NCBI RefSeq assembly: GCF_022647665.1
Contig: NZ_CP071872.1
Location: 1,178,001 to 1,242,000 of the forward strand
From: Streptomyces formicae
GTDB taxonomy: Bacteria > Actinomycetota > Actinomycetes > Streptomycetales > Streptomycetaceae
Direction of reading: 5' to 3'
DNA length: 64,000 bases
Part shown: positions 46,187 through 56,843 of the stretch, piece by piece
How the letters are laid out: every line of letters begins with the position of its first letter
Position numbering within the stretch: the first letter of the stretch is position 1
Notes under the pieces: model-generated
Told to the model about the DNA's origin: nothing
What the model saw: the letters and a program-made list of their open reading frames with translations, nothing else
Database searches by the model: none
Translations under genes and position numbers: made by a program

Positions 46187-47401
46187 CTATGCGTGAGGTC
46201 CGACAGTGACCCCGAACTCGCCTTCCGCGACCCTGGCCCGCAGCTCCTCGCCCGCCGAGACCTCCTCGGCGGCCCGCACCACCGAGCCGTCCGCGCGCTG
46301 CAGCACCGCGTACCCCCGCTCCAGCGTCGCCGCGGGCGACAGCGCGACGACCCGCGCATGCGTGTGGCCGAGCTCGGAGTCGGCGCGGTCGAGCAGATGC
46401 CCGAGCACCCGCCGGCCGCGCGCGACAAGTGCGTCCGTCTCGTGCTCGCGCTCCTCCACCATCCGGTGCGGATGCTCCATGACCCGCCGGTGCAGCGCGT
46501 GCGCGAGCCCACGCTCCTCGCGGTCCAGCAGCCCCCGTACGGTCCGCAGCGCGCGGTTCCGCAGCGCCTGCACCCGGTCCAGCTCCTCGCCGACGTCGGG
46601 GACGACCTTCTTCGCCGCGTCGGTCGGGGTCGAGGCGCGCAGATCCGCGACCAGGTCGAGCAGGGGCGAGTCCGGTTCGTGCCCGATCGCGGACACCAGG
46701 GGCGTACGGCAGTCGGCCACCGCCCGCACCAGCTGCTCGTCCGAGAACGGCAGCAGGTCCTCCACGCTGCCACCGCCGCGCGCGACGATGATCACGTCCA
46801 CGTCCGGCTGCTCGTCCAGCTCCTTCACCGCCTGGACGACCTGGGACACGGCCCGCACCCCCTGCACGGCGACATTGCGCACCTCGAACCGGACGGCCGG
46901 CCACCGCCGCCGCGCGTTCTCCAGCACATCGCGCTCGGCCGCCGACGCCCGGCCGCAGACCAGCCCGATCAGCTGCGGCAGGAACGGCAGGGGCCGCTTG
47001 CGGTCGAGCGCGAAGAGCCCCTCCGCGCCCAGGGCCCGCTTCAGCTGCTCGAGACGTGCGAGCAGCTCGCCGATGCCGACCGGCCGTATCTCCGCGGCCC
47101 GCAGGGAGAGCTGCCCGCGCGGGGCGTACCACTCCGGCTTGGCGTGCACGACGACCCGGGCACCCTCGGACACGACGTCCGCGACCGCGTCGAACACCTG
47201 GCGGTAGCAGGTGACGCTCACCGAGATGTCGTACGACGGATCGCGCAGCGTCAGGAACACGACCCCCGCCCCGGGCCTGCGGGACAGCTGGGTGATCTGC
47301 CCCTCCACCCACACCGCCCCGAGCCGGTCGATCCAGCCCCCGATGAGCCGCGACACCTCACCGACGGGCAGGGGGGCTTCGGCAGACGTATTCAGACCCA
47401 T
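46187..47401 (-). CDS. xseA: exodeoxyribonuclease VII large subunit
   Basis: The 404-residue catalytic subunit has an N-terminal OB fold ([39 protein letters not shown]) and the catalytic domain with [19 protein letters not shown] and [28 protein letters not shown], followed by a long coiled coil and a C-terminal [14 protein letters not shown] domain. Together with XseB it degrades single-stranded DNA. ATG 47401 gives the expected N-terminus ([19 protein letters not shown]). Confidence 0.95.
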   Translation of the reverse strand: MGLNTSAEAPLPVGEVSRLIGGWIDRLGAVWVEGQITQLSRRPGAGVVFLTLRDPSYDISVSVTCYRQVFDAVADVVSEGARVVVHAKPEWYAPRGQLSLRAAEIRPVGIGELLARLEQLKRALGAEGLFALDRKRPLPFLPQLIGLVCGRASAAERDVLENARRRWPAVRFEVRNVAVQGVRAVSQVVQAVKELDEQPDVDVIIVARGGGSVEDLLPFSDEQLVRAVADCRTPLVSAIGHEPDSPLLDLVADLRASTPTDAAKKVVPDVGEELDRVQALRNRALRTVRGLLDREERGLAHALHRRVMEHPHRMVEEREHETDALVARGRRVLGHLLDRADSELGHTHARVVALSPAATLERGYAVLQRADGSVVRAAEEVSAGEELRARVAEGEFGVTVGPHA

Positions 47402-47467
47402 GCACGCGAGCGTATCGGCACGGACCGACAGGACCAGGGCCCGCGGCCGACGACGCCGGGCCGGGCG

Positions 47468-47541
47468 CCGTGGAGTTGCAGGCCGCCGGGTCCAGGCCCC
47501 GAGGTAGGACGCCGGGCCCGGCCCCGTGGAGTTGCAGGCCG
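47468..47541. repeat. 18-bp direct repeat upstream of xseA
   Basis: CCGTGGAGTTGCAGGCCG occurs at 47468-47485 and 47524-47541, inside a GC-rich spacer between the APC permease stop and xseA. Purpose unknown. Confidence 0.85.
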
Positions 47542-47556
47542 GCGTGCAGCGGCGGC

Positions 47557-48960
47557 CTACGCGGGCCCCGGCGCCGCCTCTTGCCGTCCCCTCTGCACCA
47601 TCAGCACCAGCAGCCCCACCGCCAGCCAGATCGCGCCGACCACCTGCGCCGTGTGCGACGCCTCCACGATCACCGCGAGCGTCACCGCCGCACCCGCCAC
47701 CGGGATCAGCAGATGCCGCCACCAGCTCGGCGGCCCCGCCATCCGCCGCACCACGAACCACCCCACCACGCTCGCGTGCAGCAGCGTGAAAGCCGTCAGT
47801 GCCCCGACGTCGACGACCGACACCAGCTGGTCCAGCCCGTCGTCGCGCCGGGCCGCCCACACCGCCGCGACCAGCGTCACCACGGCGGAGACGAGCAGCG
47901 CCACACGCGGCACGCCCGCGTCGGTGCGGGACAGCACGTGCGGAAGCCGCCGGCCGCGGGCCATCGCGAAGAGCAGCCGGCCCGCGGCAGCCTGCCCCGC
48001 CAGTGCAGCGAACGCCGCGCCGATCGCCTTGCTCACCGCCACCAGATCGTGCAGCCAGGTGCCGACGGAGGCGTCCACGGCGTCGTAGAACGCGGTCCCC
48101 TGGCTCTTCGGGTCCGCCGCCAGCGCCGCCGACGAGACCGGTTCGAGCAGCGCCACCAGATACGTCTGCGCCACGAACAGCGCACCTGCCAGCCCCAGGC
48201 AGAACAGCACCGCCCGCGCCACCTGCCGCGATCCGCCCGTCGCCTCCTCGGCGAACGACGCGATCGCGTCGAAGCCGAGGTACGACAGCACCGCCACCGA
48301 CACCGCCCCGAGGACCGCGCTCAGCGCGAAGTCCCCGTCGCCGGTGAGCGGCGACAGCCAGCCGCGCCGCGGCCCGTCCTGCGCCAGCACGGCGACCGCC
48401 GACACGAGGAAGACGGCGAGGACGACGATCTCCATGGCCAGCACGGCGAGGCCGGCGCGCGCCGCGGCCCGTACGCCCCACAGGTTCAGCAGGGTGGTCA
48501 CCACGACCGCGAGCGCGGTCCACACCCATCGGTCCACCCCCGGAACCAGCGCCTCCATCGCGATCCCGGAGAACAGATAGGCCACGGCCGGGATCAGCAG
48601 ATAGTCGAGCATCGCCATCCACCCGGCGATGAACCCCGGCCCCTCGCCGAGCCCTTTGCGCGCGTAGGCGAAGACCGATCCGGCCAGTGGCGCCACCCGC
48701 ACCATCTGCGCGTAGCTGTACGCCGTGAAGGCCATCGCGATCGTCGCGACGACGTACACGAGGGCGACCGCGCCGTGCGATTTCGCGTCCAGGGTGCCGA
48801 AGACACCGACCGGTGCCATGGGGGCGATGAAGAGCAGTCCGTAGACGACCAGATCCCGGAACCCGAGACTCCGGCGCAGCTGGGTGTGCGTGTCCGCGCC
48901 TCCGTCCGCGCCCGACGCCGTCCCGGTGCCCGTGCCGGCCCCGGTGCCGGTCCCCGTCAT
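47557..48960 (-). CDS. APC superfamily amino-acid/amine permease
   Basis: This 467-residue transporter has about 12 hydrophobic helices. After a Gly/Thr repeat N-terminus (TGTGTGAGTGTGT), TM1 has [19 protein letters not shown], the family's broken helix, and TM6 has [20 protein letters not shown], with a helix break typical of the LeuT fold. Conserved [22 protein letters not shown] follows. It is likely a proton-coupled importer of amino acids or polyamines; specificity cannot be told. It is divergent from ispH. Confidence 0.9.
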   Translation of the reverse strand: MTGTGTGAGTGTGTASGADGGADTHTQLRRSLGFRDLVVYGLLFIAPMAPVGVFGTLDAKSHGAVALVYVVATIAMAFTAYSYAQMVRVAPLAGSVFAYARKGLGEGPGFIAGWMAMLDYLLIPAVAYLFSGIAMEALVPGVDRWVWTALAVVVTTLLNLWGVRAAARAGLAVLAMEIVVLAVFLVSAVAVLAQDGPRRGWLSPLTGDGDFALSAVLGAVSVAVLSYLGFDAIASFAEEATGGSRQVARAVLFCLGLAGALFVAQTYLVALLEPVSSAALAADPKSQGTAFYDAVDASVGTWLHDLVAVSKAIGAAFAALAGQAAAGRLLFAMARGRRLPHVLSRTDAGVPRVALLVSAVVTLVAAVWAARRDDGLDQLVSVVDVGALTAFTLLHASVVGWFVVRRMAGPPSWWRHLLIPVAGAAVTLAVIVEASHTAQVVGAIWLAVGLLVLMVQRGRQEAAPGPA

Positions 48961-49073
48961 GGCGGCCTCCGTCCTCGTACGTACCGGATTGATACCGGGG
49001 TGATCACATACGCACCAGTCTCAGCCCAGTGGGCGATCGTTGGCGTGTTCGGCGCGCCCTTACGATGGGGGGC

Positions 49074-50054
49074 ATGACTGCAACGAACGCCCGCCGCGTC
49101 CTGCTCGCCGCTCCCCGTGGCTACTGCGCGGGCGTGGACCGTGCCGTGATCGCCGTGGAGAAGGCGCTGGAGCAGTACGGCGCTCCGGTCTACGTCCGCC
49201 ACGAGATCGTCCACAACAAGTACGTCGTCCAGACCCTGGAGAAGAAGGGCGCGATCTTCGTCGAGACCACGGCGGAGGTCCCCGAGGGGTCCATCGTGAT
49301 GTTCTCGGCGCACGGCGTCGCGCCGATCGTCCACGAAGAGGCCGCCGAGCGGAAGCTCGCGACCATCGACGCCACCTGCCCCCTGGTGACCAAGGTCCAC
49401 AAGGAGGCCGTGCGGTACGCGCGCGAGGACTTCGACATCCTCCTCATCGGCCACGAGGGCCACGAGGAGGTCATCGGCACCACCGGCGAGGCCCCCGACC
49501 ACATCACGCTGGTCGACGGCCCGGGAGACGTGGACAAGGTGGAGGTCCGCGACCCGTCGAGGGTCGTCTGGCTCTCCCAGACCACGCTGTCGGTCGACGA
49601 GACCATGGAGACCGTCGACAAGCTGAAGACCAAGTTCCCGCTGCTGGTCTCGCCGCCGAGCGACGACATCTGCTACGCCACGCAGAACCGCCAGATCGCG
49701 GTCAAGCAGATGGGCGCGGAGGCCGAGCTGGTCATCGTCGTCGGCTCGCAGAACTCCTCGAACTCCAAGCGGCTCGTCGAGGTCGCGCTGGGCGCGGGCT
49801 CCCGTGACGCGCATCTGGTCGACTACGCGGACGAGATCGACGAGGCATGGCTGGAGGGTGTGACGACGGTCGGCGTCACGTCGGGCGCGTCCGTGCCCGA
49901 GGTGCTCGTCGAGCAGGTCCTGGAGTGGCTGGCACAGCGCGGTTTCGAGGACGTGGAGATCGTCAAGGCGGCCGAGGAGTCGATCACCTTCTCCCTGCCG
50001 AAGGAGCTCCGCCGCGATCTGCGGGCCGAGGCGTCCGCACTCACCGAGGACTGA
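49074..50054 (+). CDS. ispH: 4-hydroxy-3-methylbut-2-enyl diphosphate reductase
   Basis: IspH (LytB) performs the last step of the MEP pathway, giving IPP and DMAPP. The 326-residue protein has the three cluster cysteines in [22 protein letters not shown] and [12 protein letters not shown], plus the HGVAP and TLSVDET motifs. ATG 49074 gives the usual length. It supplies precursors for UppS and other isoprenoid enzymes. Confidence 0.97.
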   Translation: MTATNARRVLLAAPRGYCAGVDRAVIAVEKALEQYGAPVYVRHEIVHNKYVVQTLEKKGAIFVETTAEVPEGSIVMFSAHGVAPIVHEEAAERKLATIDATCPLVTKVHKEAVRYAREDFDILLIGHEGHEEVIGTTGEAPDHITLVDGPGDVDKVEVRDPSRVVWLSQTTLSVDETMETVDKLKTKFPLLVSPPSDDICYATQNRQIAVKQMGAEAELVIVVGSQNSSNSKRLVEVALGAGSRDAHLVDYADEIDEAWLEGVTTVGVTSGASVPEVLVEQVLEWLAQRGFEDVEIVKAAEESITFSLPKELRRDLRAEASALTED

Positions 50055-50104
50055 GAACCCCGCTCGGGGAGTGACGGTCAGCGGTTCCTCGTAACGTTGT
50101 GTCC

Positions 50105-50842
50105 ATGAACGTCTTCGGAGTGGACATCGGCGGGTCGGGCATCAAGGGTGCGCCCGTGGACCTGGACCGCGGCGACCTCGCAGAGCCCCGCCACAAAGTA
50201 CTCACCCCGCATCCGGCCACGCCCGACGGCGTGGCCGAGTGCGTTGCCGAGGTGATCGAGCACTTCGGCTGGTCGGGCCCGGTCGGGACGACCTTTCCCG
50301 GTGTGGTCACCGGCTCGGTGATCCGCACGGCCGCGAATGTCGACAAGAGCTGGATCGACCTGGACGGCGGCAAGCTGCTGGGCGACCGGCTGGGCCTGCC
50401 CGTGACCGTGCTGAACGACGCGGACGCGGCGGGGGTCGCCGAGATGACCTTCGGCGCGGGCCGCGGCCGCAAGGGCGCGGTCATGCTGCTGACGTTCGGC
50501 ACGGGCATCGGCAGCGCCCTCTTCATCGACGGCAAGCTCGTGCCGAACTCGGAGCTGGGCCACCTGGAACTGCACGGCCATGAGGCGGAGAAGCACGCGT
50601 CGACCAAGGTGAAGGACGACGAGGAGCTGAGCTGGGAGCGCTGGGCGCACCGGGTCCAGAAGTACCTGGTGCATCTGGAGATGCTCTTCTCGCCCGAGCT
50701 CTTCATCATCGGCGGCGGGGTGAGCCGCAAGGCGGACAGGTTCCTGCCGCTGATCAAGCATGTGCGCGCGGAGATGGTCCCGGCGGAACTGCAGAACAAC
50801 GCGGGGATCGTGGGCGCGGCGATGGCGGCGAGGCAGGACTGA
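50105..50842 (+). CDS. ppgK: polyphosphate glucokinase
   Basis: PpgK phosphorylates glucose using polyphosphate (or ATP). It is a ROK-family kinase of 245 residues with VFGVDIGGSGIKGA (phosphate 1), PGVVTGSVIRTAANVDKSW, NDADAAGVAEM (catalytic Asp) and FGTGIGSALF. It lacks the usual ROK zinc motif, as PpgK proteins do. No clear ribosome site precedes ATG 50105 or the nearby GTG 50099, and TAACGT lies at the right distance to be a -10 box for a leaderless mRNA. Confidence 0.95.
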   Translation: MNVFGVDIGGSGIKGAPVDLDRGDLAEPRHKVLTPHPATPDGVAECVAEVIEHFGWSGPVGTTFPGVVTGSVIRTAANVDKSWIDLDGGKLLGDRLGLPVTVLNDADAAGVAEMTFGAGRGRKGAVMLLTFGTGIGSALFIDGKLVPNSELGHLELHGHEAEKHASTKVKDDEELSWERWAHRVQKYLVHLEMLFSPELFIIGGGVSRKADRFLPLIKHVRAEMVPAELQNNAGIVGAAMAARQD

Positions 50843-50860
50843 GCCCGACCGCGCGCCGGA

Positions 50861-50880
50861 CGGCCGGGGCGCCCCGGCCG
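50861..50880. terminator. palindromic terminator
   Basis: CGGCCGGGGCGCCCCGGCCG is a perfect 20-bp palindrome 18 bases past ppgK, facing the convergent DUF6542 gene. Confidence 0.6.
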
Positions 50881-50904
50881 ACGGCCGGGGCCTGTCGTTC
50901 GGCC

Positions 50905-51648
50905 CTAGCGGCGGGCTCCGCCGGGCCTGCGCTGGGCCTGGCCGGGCCCCCGGCCGGCCGGTCGGCCGCCGCTGCCCGGTCCGGTCGACGTCCCGGCCGA
51001 CGTCCCGGTCGACGTTCCGGCCGGTCGGCGGTCCGGTCGGCGGTCCGGTCGGCGGTTCGTCCGGCGCTGCATCATCAGGCGGACCTTCCGTACGCAGGTG
51101 ATGAGCCCGGCGATGAGCGTGCCGCCGTACAGCCAGCCGGCGTTCACGGCCAGCGCGGTCACCACCGCCATGATCTGGCCGCCCAGACCGCCGAGGCCGC
51201 CCGAGATCGGGACGGTCCCGACGGCGAACGCGATGGGCACGCTGATCGGGGCGGTGACCAGGTCAGCGCTGCGCACCCAGAGCGCCGTCAGGGCGCTGAG
51301 CAGCAGGAAGAACACGCCGTACACGATCGCCGAGCCGTCGAACAGCACTTGGTCGAGCATGCCGATGAGGAGCATCGCGGCGCATGCGAAGAGCCCCGCG
51401 CCGAGTCCGGTCAACCGGGCGTTGGGCAGCCTGCGCAGGGCCTGGACCACCGGGGGCACGGGGCGTTCGGGCCGCCCGGGATCGCGGGGCTTGCCCTTCT
51501 GGCCTCCCTGGCCCGTGCCCCCGGCTCGATCAGGGCTGCCGGGCCGGGCGGCGACCCGGTACACCGCGCCGTCCACGAGCGGCGTCTGACCGGCGAGGGG
51601 GGCCTGCGGCCGCGGCCGCTGCTGCGAGGGACCTGTCCTTTGCTCCAC
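50905..51648 (-). CDS. DUF6542-type small membrane protein
   Basis: From GTG 51648 (VEQRTGPSQQRPRPQ) the product is 247 residues. A Pro/Gln/Arg-rich cytoplasmic N-terminus leads to about four hydrophobic helices (LFACAAMLLIGMLDQVLF, VYGVFFLLLSALTALWV, ISVPIAFAVGTVPISGG, IMAVVTALAVNAGWLYGG) and a repeat-rich Arg/Gly/Thr tail (RRPDRRPDRRP, GTSTGTSAGTSTG) built on imperfect 12-bp repeats. The membrane core fits DUF6542. The start is uncertain, since no ribosome site is visible. Confidence 0.75.
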   Translation of the reverse strand: MEQRTGPSQQRPRPQAPLAGQTPLVDGAVYRVAARPGSPDRAGGTGQGGQKGKPRDPGRPERPVPPVVQALRRLPNARLTGLGAGLFACAAMLLIGMLDQVLFDGSAIVYGVFFLLLSALTALWVRSADLVTAPISVPIAFAVGTVPISGGLGGLGGQIMAVVTALAVNAGWLYGGTLIAGLITCVRKVRLMMQRRTNRRPDRRPDRRPAGTSTGTSAGTSTGPGSGGRPAGRGPGQAQRRPGGARR

Positions 51649-51868
51649 GGAACCAACGTAGGTTGCATTGAGTGAGTGTTCCGCCACAGGACACGCCCTT
51701 TGGGTGACCTTGGCCGTGAGTTCGACGCGATCCCGCCCTGCGGGGCACCTCGGCGCCGCTGCCGGTTCCCGTCGTCGGCCCTGCCGGCACGCCCGTAAAC
51801 TGGGGGATCGGCCCACCCGGGGCCGGGCCCCCGGCCCTCAGCCAGTCCTCACCCAGGAAGTCGCCAAC

Positions 51869-52957
<1,089 letters not shown>

Positions 52958-53006
52958 GCAGTGCATTAACACCACGTTGGTTGCTTGGCAAGCATGCAGG
53001 TCAGAT

Positions 53007-53042
53007 GGGGTCCGGCTCTTCCGAGTCGGGCCCCTGGTTTTT
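53007..53042 (+). terminator. terminator of ychF
   Basis: GGGGTCCGGCTC pairs with GAGTCGGGCCCC (two G-U pairs) around TTCC and is followed by TTTTT. Confidence 0.85.
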
Positions 53043-53116
53043 GCCCGTGCCGTGGCGGGTTTTGAGCAGGGGTTTGTGGCTGAGCGGCCGCAGCTCGGCA
53101 GACGGCCGAACGAGGT

Positions 53117-53160
53117 GAAGTAAGATTCAATCTACGTAATAATCTGCCTACGTTAATTGC
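53117..53160 (+). promoter_or_regulatory. AT-rich promoter region with CTACGTAA repeats
   Basis: The 40 bases before the AAA ATPase gene contain CTACGTAAT and CTACGTTAAT in direct order 16 bp apart. This is much more AT-rich than the surroundings and probably a promoter with an operator. Confidence 0.5.
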
Positions 53161-53175
53161 CCCTGGGGGTGTGTC

Positions 53176-54615
53176 ATGGAGTTCCGAGGTCGGGTCGGCG
53201 ATCTTGAACTGCTGGCCGAGCAGTACCGGACGGTGGCAGAGGGTGCTGGAGCCACTCGGGGGCGCGCTGTGATCATGACGGGCCGGCGCCGGGTGGGGAA
53301 GTCGCGACTCGTCCAGGAGTTCTGCGACCGCTCGGAAGCGCCGTACGTGGTGTTCCAGGCCACCCGGGGGCGCAACCCTGTGACGGAGCGCGCCGACTTT
53401 GCCGCGACTCTCGCGCAGTCGCTACTGCCGGGGGCGGAGCTGATCGCCGGCATCCAGGCGCAGGACTGGAACCAGGCCCTGCGCTCGCTGGCGCTCGCGG
53501 TACCCGATGATTCACCCAGCATCGCGGTGATCGACGAGGTGCCCTGGCTGGTCGAGCAGGATCAGGAATTCGAGGGCGCACTACAAACTGTCTGGGACCG
53601 TCACCTGTCTGCCAAGCCCGTGCTTCTGCTTCTGGTCGGCAGCGATACATCGGTGATGGAGGCACTGCAGTCGTACGGGCGCCCGTTCTTCGGCAGGGCA
53701 GCAAAAATGACCGTCCGTCCTCTGAACCTGGCCGACGTACAGGAGATGACCGAGCTTGACGCCGCCGGGGCCGTCGACGCCCAGTTGATCACTGGAGGAT
53801 TCCCCGAGATCGTCCAGTCATGGCGGCCGGGCATGGGGCGTACTGCCTTCTTGCAGGCTTCGGTCGCCAATCCTCTCTCTCCCTTGCTGGTGGCCGGCGA
53901 GCTGTCCCTGCTGGGCGAATTCCCGGAGGCTTCGCACTCACGGGCCGTACTGGAAGCGGTTGGCAGCGGTGAGCGCACGTTCAGTGCGATCGCAGCCCAG
54001 GCCGGCGGTGCCAGCGCGCTGCCGTCCGGCACGCTCTCCCCGTTGCTGTCCATGCTGCAGGCCAAGCGAGTCCTGGCCGCTGACCTCCCCCTGTCCGCCA
54101 AGTCGGACAGCAAGAACAAGCGCTACCGGATCGCCGACCCGTATCTGCGATTCTGGCTGGCCTTCCTGGCGCGTGCGATCCCACTCATCGAGCGTGGCCG
54201 CGGTGACGTGGCGCTGGAACGCATCGAGCGGTCATGGACCACTTGGCGCGGTCGAGCGGTCGAGCCACTGATCCGCGAGTCCTTGCTGCGCCTGATGCCC
54301 AACGACGAGTGGCCCGAGACCGAGGCCATCGGTGGTTGGTGGAACCGTCAGAACAACCCCGAGATCGACCTCATCGGTGCAGACCGCGAGCCGGTGGCCC
54401 GGCAGGTGCATTTCGTCGGGTCGGTCAAGTGGCTGGAGACCCAGCCCTTCGGCCGTCATGAGTACGACGCCTTGGTACGCGAGATGCTCGCCGTCCCCGG
54501 CGCCGCCCCGGATACTCCACTGGTCGCGGTCTCCCGTTGCGGGGTGGCCGATGATCTGCCGCTCACCGCGCACTGGGGGCCGGAGGACCTCGTACGGGCG
54601 TGGCAGCCCCGTTAG
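53176..54615 (+). CDS. AAA ATPase with C-terminal DUF234-like nuclease domain
   Basis: The 479-residue protein begins MEFRGRVGDLELLAEQYR and has Walker A MTGRRRVGKSRLVQEF, Walker B SIAVIDEVPWLV, a sensor segment LLLLVGSDTSVMEAL and the arginine-rich FFGRAAKMTVRPLN. After a winged-helix-like middle part, the C-terminal domain (WWNRQNNPEIDLIGAD, QVHFVGSVKWLE) shows the E-x-D...S-x-K pattern of PD-(D/E)XK nuclease-like DUF234 domains. Such archaeal-type ATPases are mobile and of uncertain role, possibly in defence. The gene is alone between ychF and the van cluster. Confidence 0.85.
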   Translation: MEFRGRVGDLELLAEQYRTVAEGAGATRGRAVIMTGRRRVGKSRLVQEFCDRSEAPYVVFQATRGRNPVTERADFAATLAQSLLPGAELIAGIQAQDWNQALRSLALAVPDDSPSIAVIDEVPWLVEQDQEFEGALQTVWDRHLSAKPVLLLLVGSDTSVMEALQSYGRPFFGRAAKMTVRPLNLADVQEMTELDAAGAVDAQLITGGFPEIVQSWRPGMGRTAFLQASVANPLSPLLVAGELSLLGEFPEASHSRAVLEAVGSGERTFSAIAAQAGGASALPSGTLSPLLSMLQAKRVLAADLPLSAKSDSKNKRYRIADPYLRFWLAFLARAIPLIERGRGDVALERIERSWTTWRGRAVEPLIRESLLRLMPNDEWPETEAIGGWWNRQNNPEIDLIGADREPVARQVHFVGSVKWLETQPFGRHEYDALVREMLAVPGAAPDTPLVAVSRCGVADDLPLTAHWGPEDLVRAWQPR

Positions 54616-55090
54616 CCGCCGAGCCCAAGGTCTCTCACCTCGCGAGTGCCCCAGGAACTACGGAGCTGCCTGAGGTCCATGCTGTGAACGGTGAGAGAAG
54701 GCGCCTGAGCCCACGTGGGTTTCCGCATCTGGCAGCAGACGCACTCTTTCACCGTCAACAGTGCGCTCCTGCTCGCACCTTGCGAGATGCACGCGGCGAC
54801 GGGGTCGGCCGTGGCCGGATCTCCCTCCATGCGCCCTGCGCCCCTGCGAGCGCCCCCCGCTTTGTTGCTGCGGCTCAAGCTATGAGCCGGTGGTAAGCCA
54901 CGGCAAAGGGCCGCAGCCTGGAGGGGGACCGTGTGCCGGGGGACTTTGAACGGCTCCGGTACGCGGTCCATCGCAATCTCTGTGGAGGGACAGCCCGCAA
55001 GCGGCCGGCTGTTGGGGATTGAGAGCCGATCCGGCGGATCCCACCGTGTGCGGGTTCAACGCCGTGGGCTGGACGCAGTATTCACCAAAA
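54616..55090. other. non-coding DNA between the ATPase gene and vanX
   Basis: Nearly 480 bases with no supportable gene. Composition is lower in GC than the core and reading frames are short and without domain content. It may be residue of past insertions at the edge of the van island. Confidence 0.45.
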
Positions 55091-55134
55091 CGTCCTCCGT
55101 GACCGCCCCGATCTTGAGGCAGTCACGGAGGACG
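55091..55134 (-). terminator. inverted repeat, probable terminator of vanHAX
   Basis: CGTCCTCCGTGAC and GTCACGGAGGACG are perfect 13-bp arms around an 18-nt loop, 64 bases downstream of vanX. Confidence 0.6.
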
Positions 55135-55197
55135 ACATGCTTGGTCGACGCCAGGCTGCACCAACCGGCAACACACGGTCCCTTCGGCCCGGCTCAA

Positions 55198-55806
55198 CTA
55201 TGTGATGGGAAAATCAAAATAGGTGTCCGGATAAGGTTCGTCTTTCAGTGTGTAGTGCCACCACTCGCACTCGTATGAGCTGAAACCGCAGGCCTCCAGG
55301 ATGGAACGAAGGCATTGACGGTTTCCCGCCTCTGCTTGCGTGATCCCTTTTGCTCCATGATGTGAGATTGAATCCATCAGGTCATGGTCACCACCCATGG
55401 GGGCAAGTTCACCGGTAGCCAGGTGATACAGCGTCAGGTCAACGGTACTGCCCCGACTGTGGCCTGATCTGGCGGCCACGTATCCCATTTCGAACATCTC
55501 GGCTCTGTCGATATTCGGATAGTGGCGTAGCTTCGTCCGGTCGTCCTCCGGCTGTTTTGACCAGCGCAGGAAGCAGTCCACGGCGCGTTGAGGTCGATAG
55601 CCGTCCCAAAGAAGCAGGCCGAAGCCGAGAGATTCGGCCTTTTCCTGCGCTCTTTCCAGGGCTTCGCACAAAGCCCTCGTGCCGACGATTCGATTTGCCA
55701 GGTATCCGTCCACCGGTTTGCCGGTGAAGTTGTCCCATGTGGCGTACTTGGCGTCCCAGCGCATGCCGGATACATGCTCGTCCACGAAGACGAAATCGTC
55801 GTTCAT
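55198..55806 (-). CDS. vanX: D-Ala-D-Ala dipeptidase VanX
   Basis: VanX hydrolyses the free D-Ala-D-Ala dipeptide so that only D-Ala-D-Lac reaches the precursor. The 202-residue length and all zinc/catalytic residues match: Arg71 (DGYRPQRA), His116 and Asp123 (SGHSRGSTVDLTL), Glu181 and His184 (ECEWWHY). It is the last gene of vanH-vanA-vanX and its ATG overlaps the vanA stop by 4 bp. Base composition is clearly less GC-rich than core genes. Confidence 0.98.
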   Translation of the reverse strand: MNDDFVFVDEHVSGMRWDAKYATWDNFTGKPVDGYLANRIVGTRALCEALERAQEKAESLGFGLLLWDGYRPQRAVDCFLRWSKQPEDDRTKLRHYPNIDRAEMFEMGYVAARSGHSRGSTVDLTLYHLATGELAPMGGDHDLMDSISHHGAKGITQAEAGNRQCLRSILEACGFSSYECEWWHYTLKDEPYPDTYFDFPIT

Positions 55807-56843
55807 CGGATTTTCCCCGTCAATGCCAACGACACCATCCGGTCGATCACTTCGGCAAGCGGCAACTCGGCGGCTGCCATCATTCTGGGATAACGGCTGT
55901 ACGAGGTCATACCAGGCAGGGTGTTGACCTCGTTGAGGACCACTTCTCCGTCGTCCTTGAGAAACATGTCCACCCGCGACAGTCCCCTGCATCCCAAGGC
56001 GCGGTATACGGCCTTTGCTGTCTCCTGGACGAGCGATCGCGACTCTGCCGGAATGTCGGCGGGAACGATTGCTGTTGAGTTTTCGGAACCGCTTTCGGGT
56101 TCGTTCTCCTGATGGATTCTGAAGAAGCCGTGAGAGAGGGCGATTCGGTCCACCTCGCCCGCGATCAGATCCAGGTCGTTCCCCAGGATGGCGCATCCGA
56201 TCTCGCTGCCGACGACAGCCTCTTCGATCAGCACCTTGGAGTCATACTGTCTTGCGGTCTCCACCGCACTCAGCAGTTCGTCTTTTCGGGATACCTTGCT
56301 GACGCCGAAAGACGACCCCGAACGGGCCGGCTTCACGAAGACGGGATAGGTGAGCCGGTCGGGATCGATGGTCTCGTTCGCCGTGACTGTCCAGAAATTC
56401 GGCGTGGCGATTCCCGCGCTTCTGGCGACGATGTAGGCAAGGGATTTGTCCATGCACAGAGCAGAACTCTGGACGTCGCAGCCTGCGTAGGGGATGCCGG
56501 AGAGCTCCAGCAGACCCTGTATCGCACCGTCCTCGCCGAGCTTGCCGTGCAGCACGGGCAACACGATGTCCAGGCTGATCGTTTCGTATCGTCCCTGCTC
56601 CAGAACGAGCAGTCCGCGGACGCTCCTGTCCGGTGACAGCACAGCCGGACGGCAGCTGCCGCTCTCCCAATCTGCGTCAGGGCCGTCGCAGAGCTTCCAG
56701 GCACCGCTCATCGTGATCCCGATGTAGAACGGTTCATACTTTTCGGCATCGAGGTTTCGTGCGACCTCTTGTGCGGATTTGACGGAGACGGAGTGTTCTT
56801 CGGAGCAGCCTCCGAATATGATTCCGACCTTCAACCTAGCCAT
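55803..56843 (-). CDS. vanA: D-alanine--D-lactate ligase
   Basis: This ATP-grasp ligase of 346 residues condenses D-Ala with D-lactate, giving glycopeptide-resistant precursors. It is VanA/B-like: the omega-loop motif GFFRIHQE places the diagnostic His at position 244, instead of the Tyr that selects D-Ala in ordinary Ddl. Other conserved parts are GGCSEEHSVSVKSA, LHGKLGEDGAIQGLLELSG, KPARSGSSFGV and NEVNTLPGMTSYSRYPRMMA. It overlaps vanH by 8 bp and vanX by 4 bp. Confidence 0.98.
   Translation of the reverse strand: MARLKVGIIFGGCSEEHSVSVKSAQEVARNLDAEKYEPFYIGITMSGAWKLCDGPDADWESGSCRPAVLSPDRSVRGLLVLEQGRYETISLDIVLPVLHGKLGEDGAIQGLLELSGIPYAGCDVQSSALCMDKSLAYIVARSAGIATPNFWTVTANETIDPDRLTYPVFVKPARSGSSFGVSKVSRKDELLSAVETARQYDSKVLIEEAVVGSEIGCAILGNDLDLIAGEVDRIALSHGFFRIHQENEPESGSENSTAIVPADIPAESRSLVQETAKAVYRALGCRGLSRVDMFLKDDGEVVLNEVNTLPGMTSYSRYPRMMAAAELPLAEVIDRMVSLALTGKIR

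Noticed and set aside
50889..50900. A solo MITE end (GGCCTGTCGTTC) near the DUF6542 stop
   Set aside because: Only 12 bases match and no partner repeat is found nearby, so it is noted within the MITE finding but not annotated.
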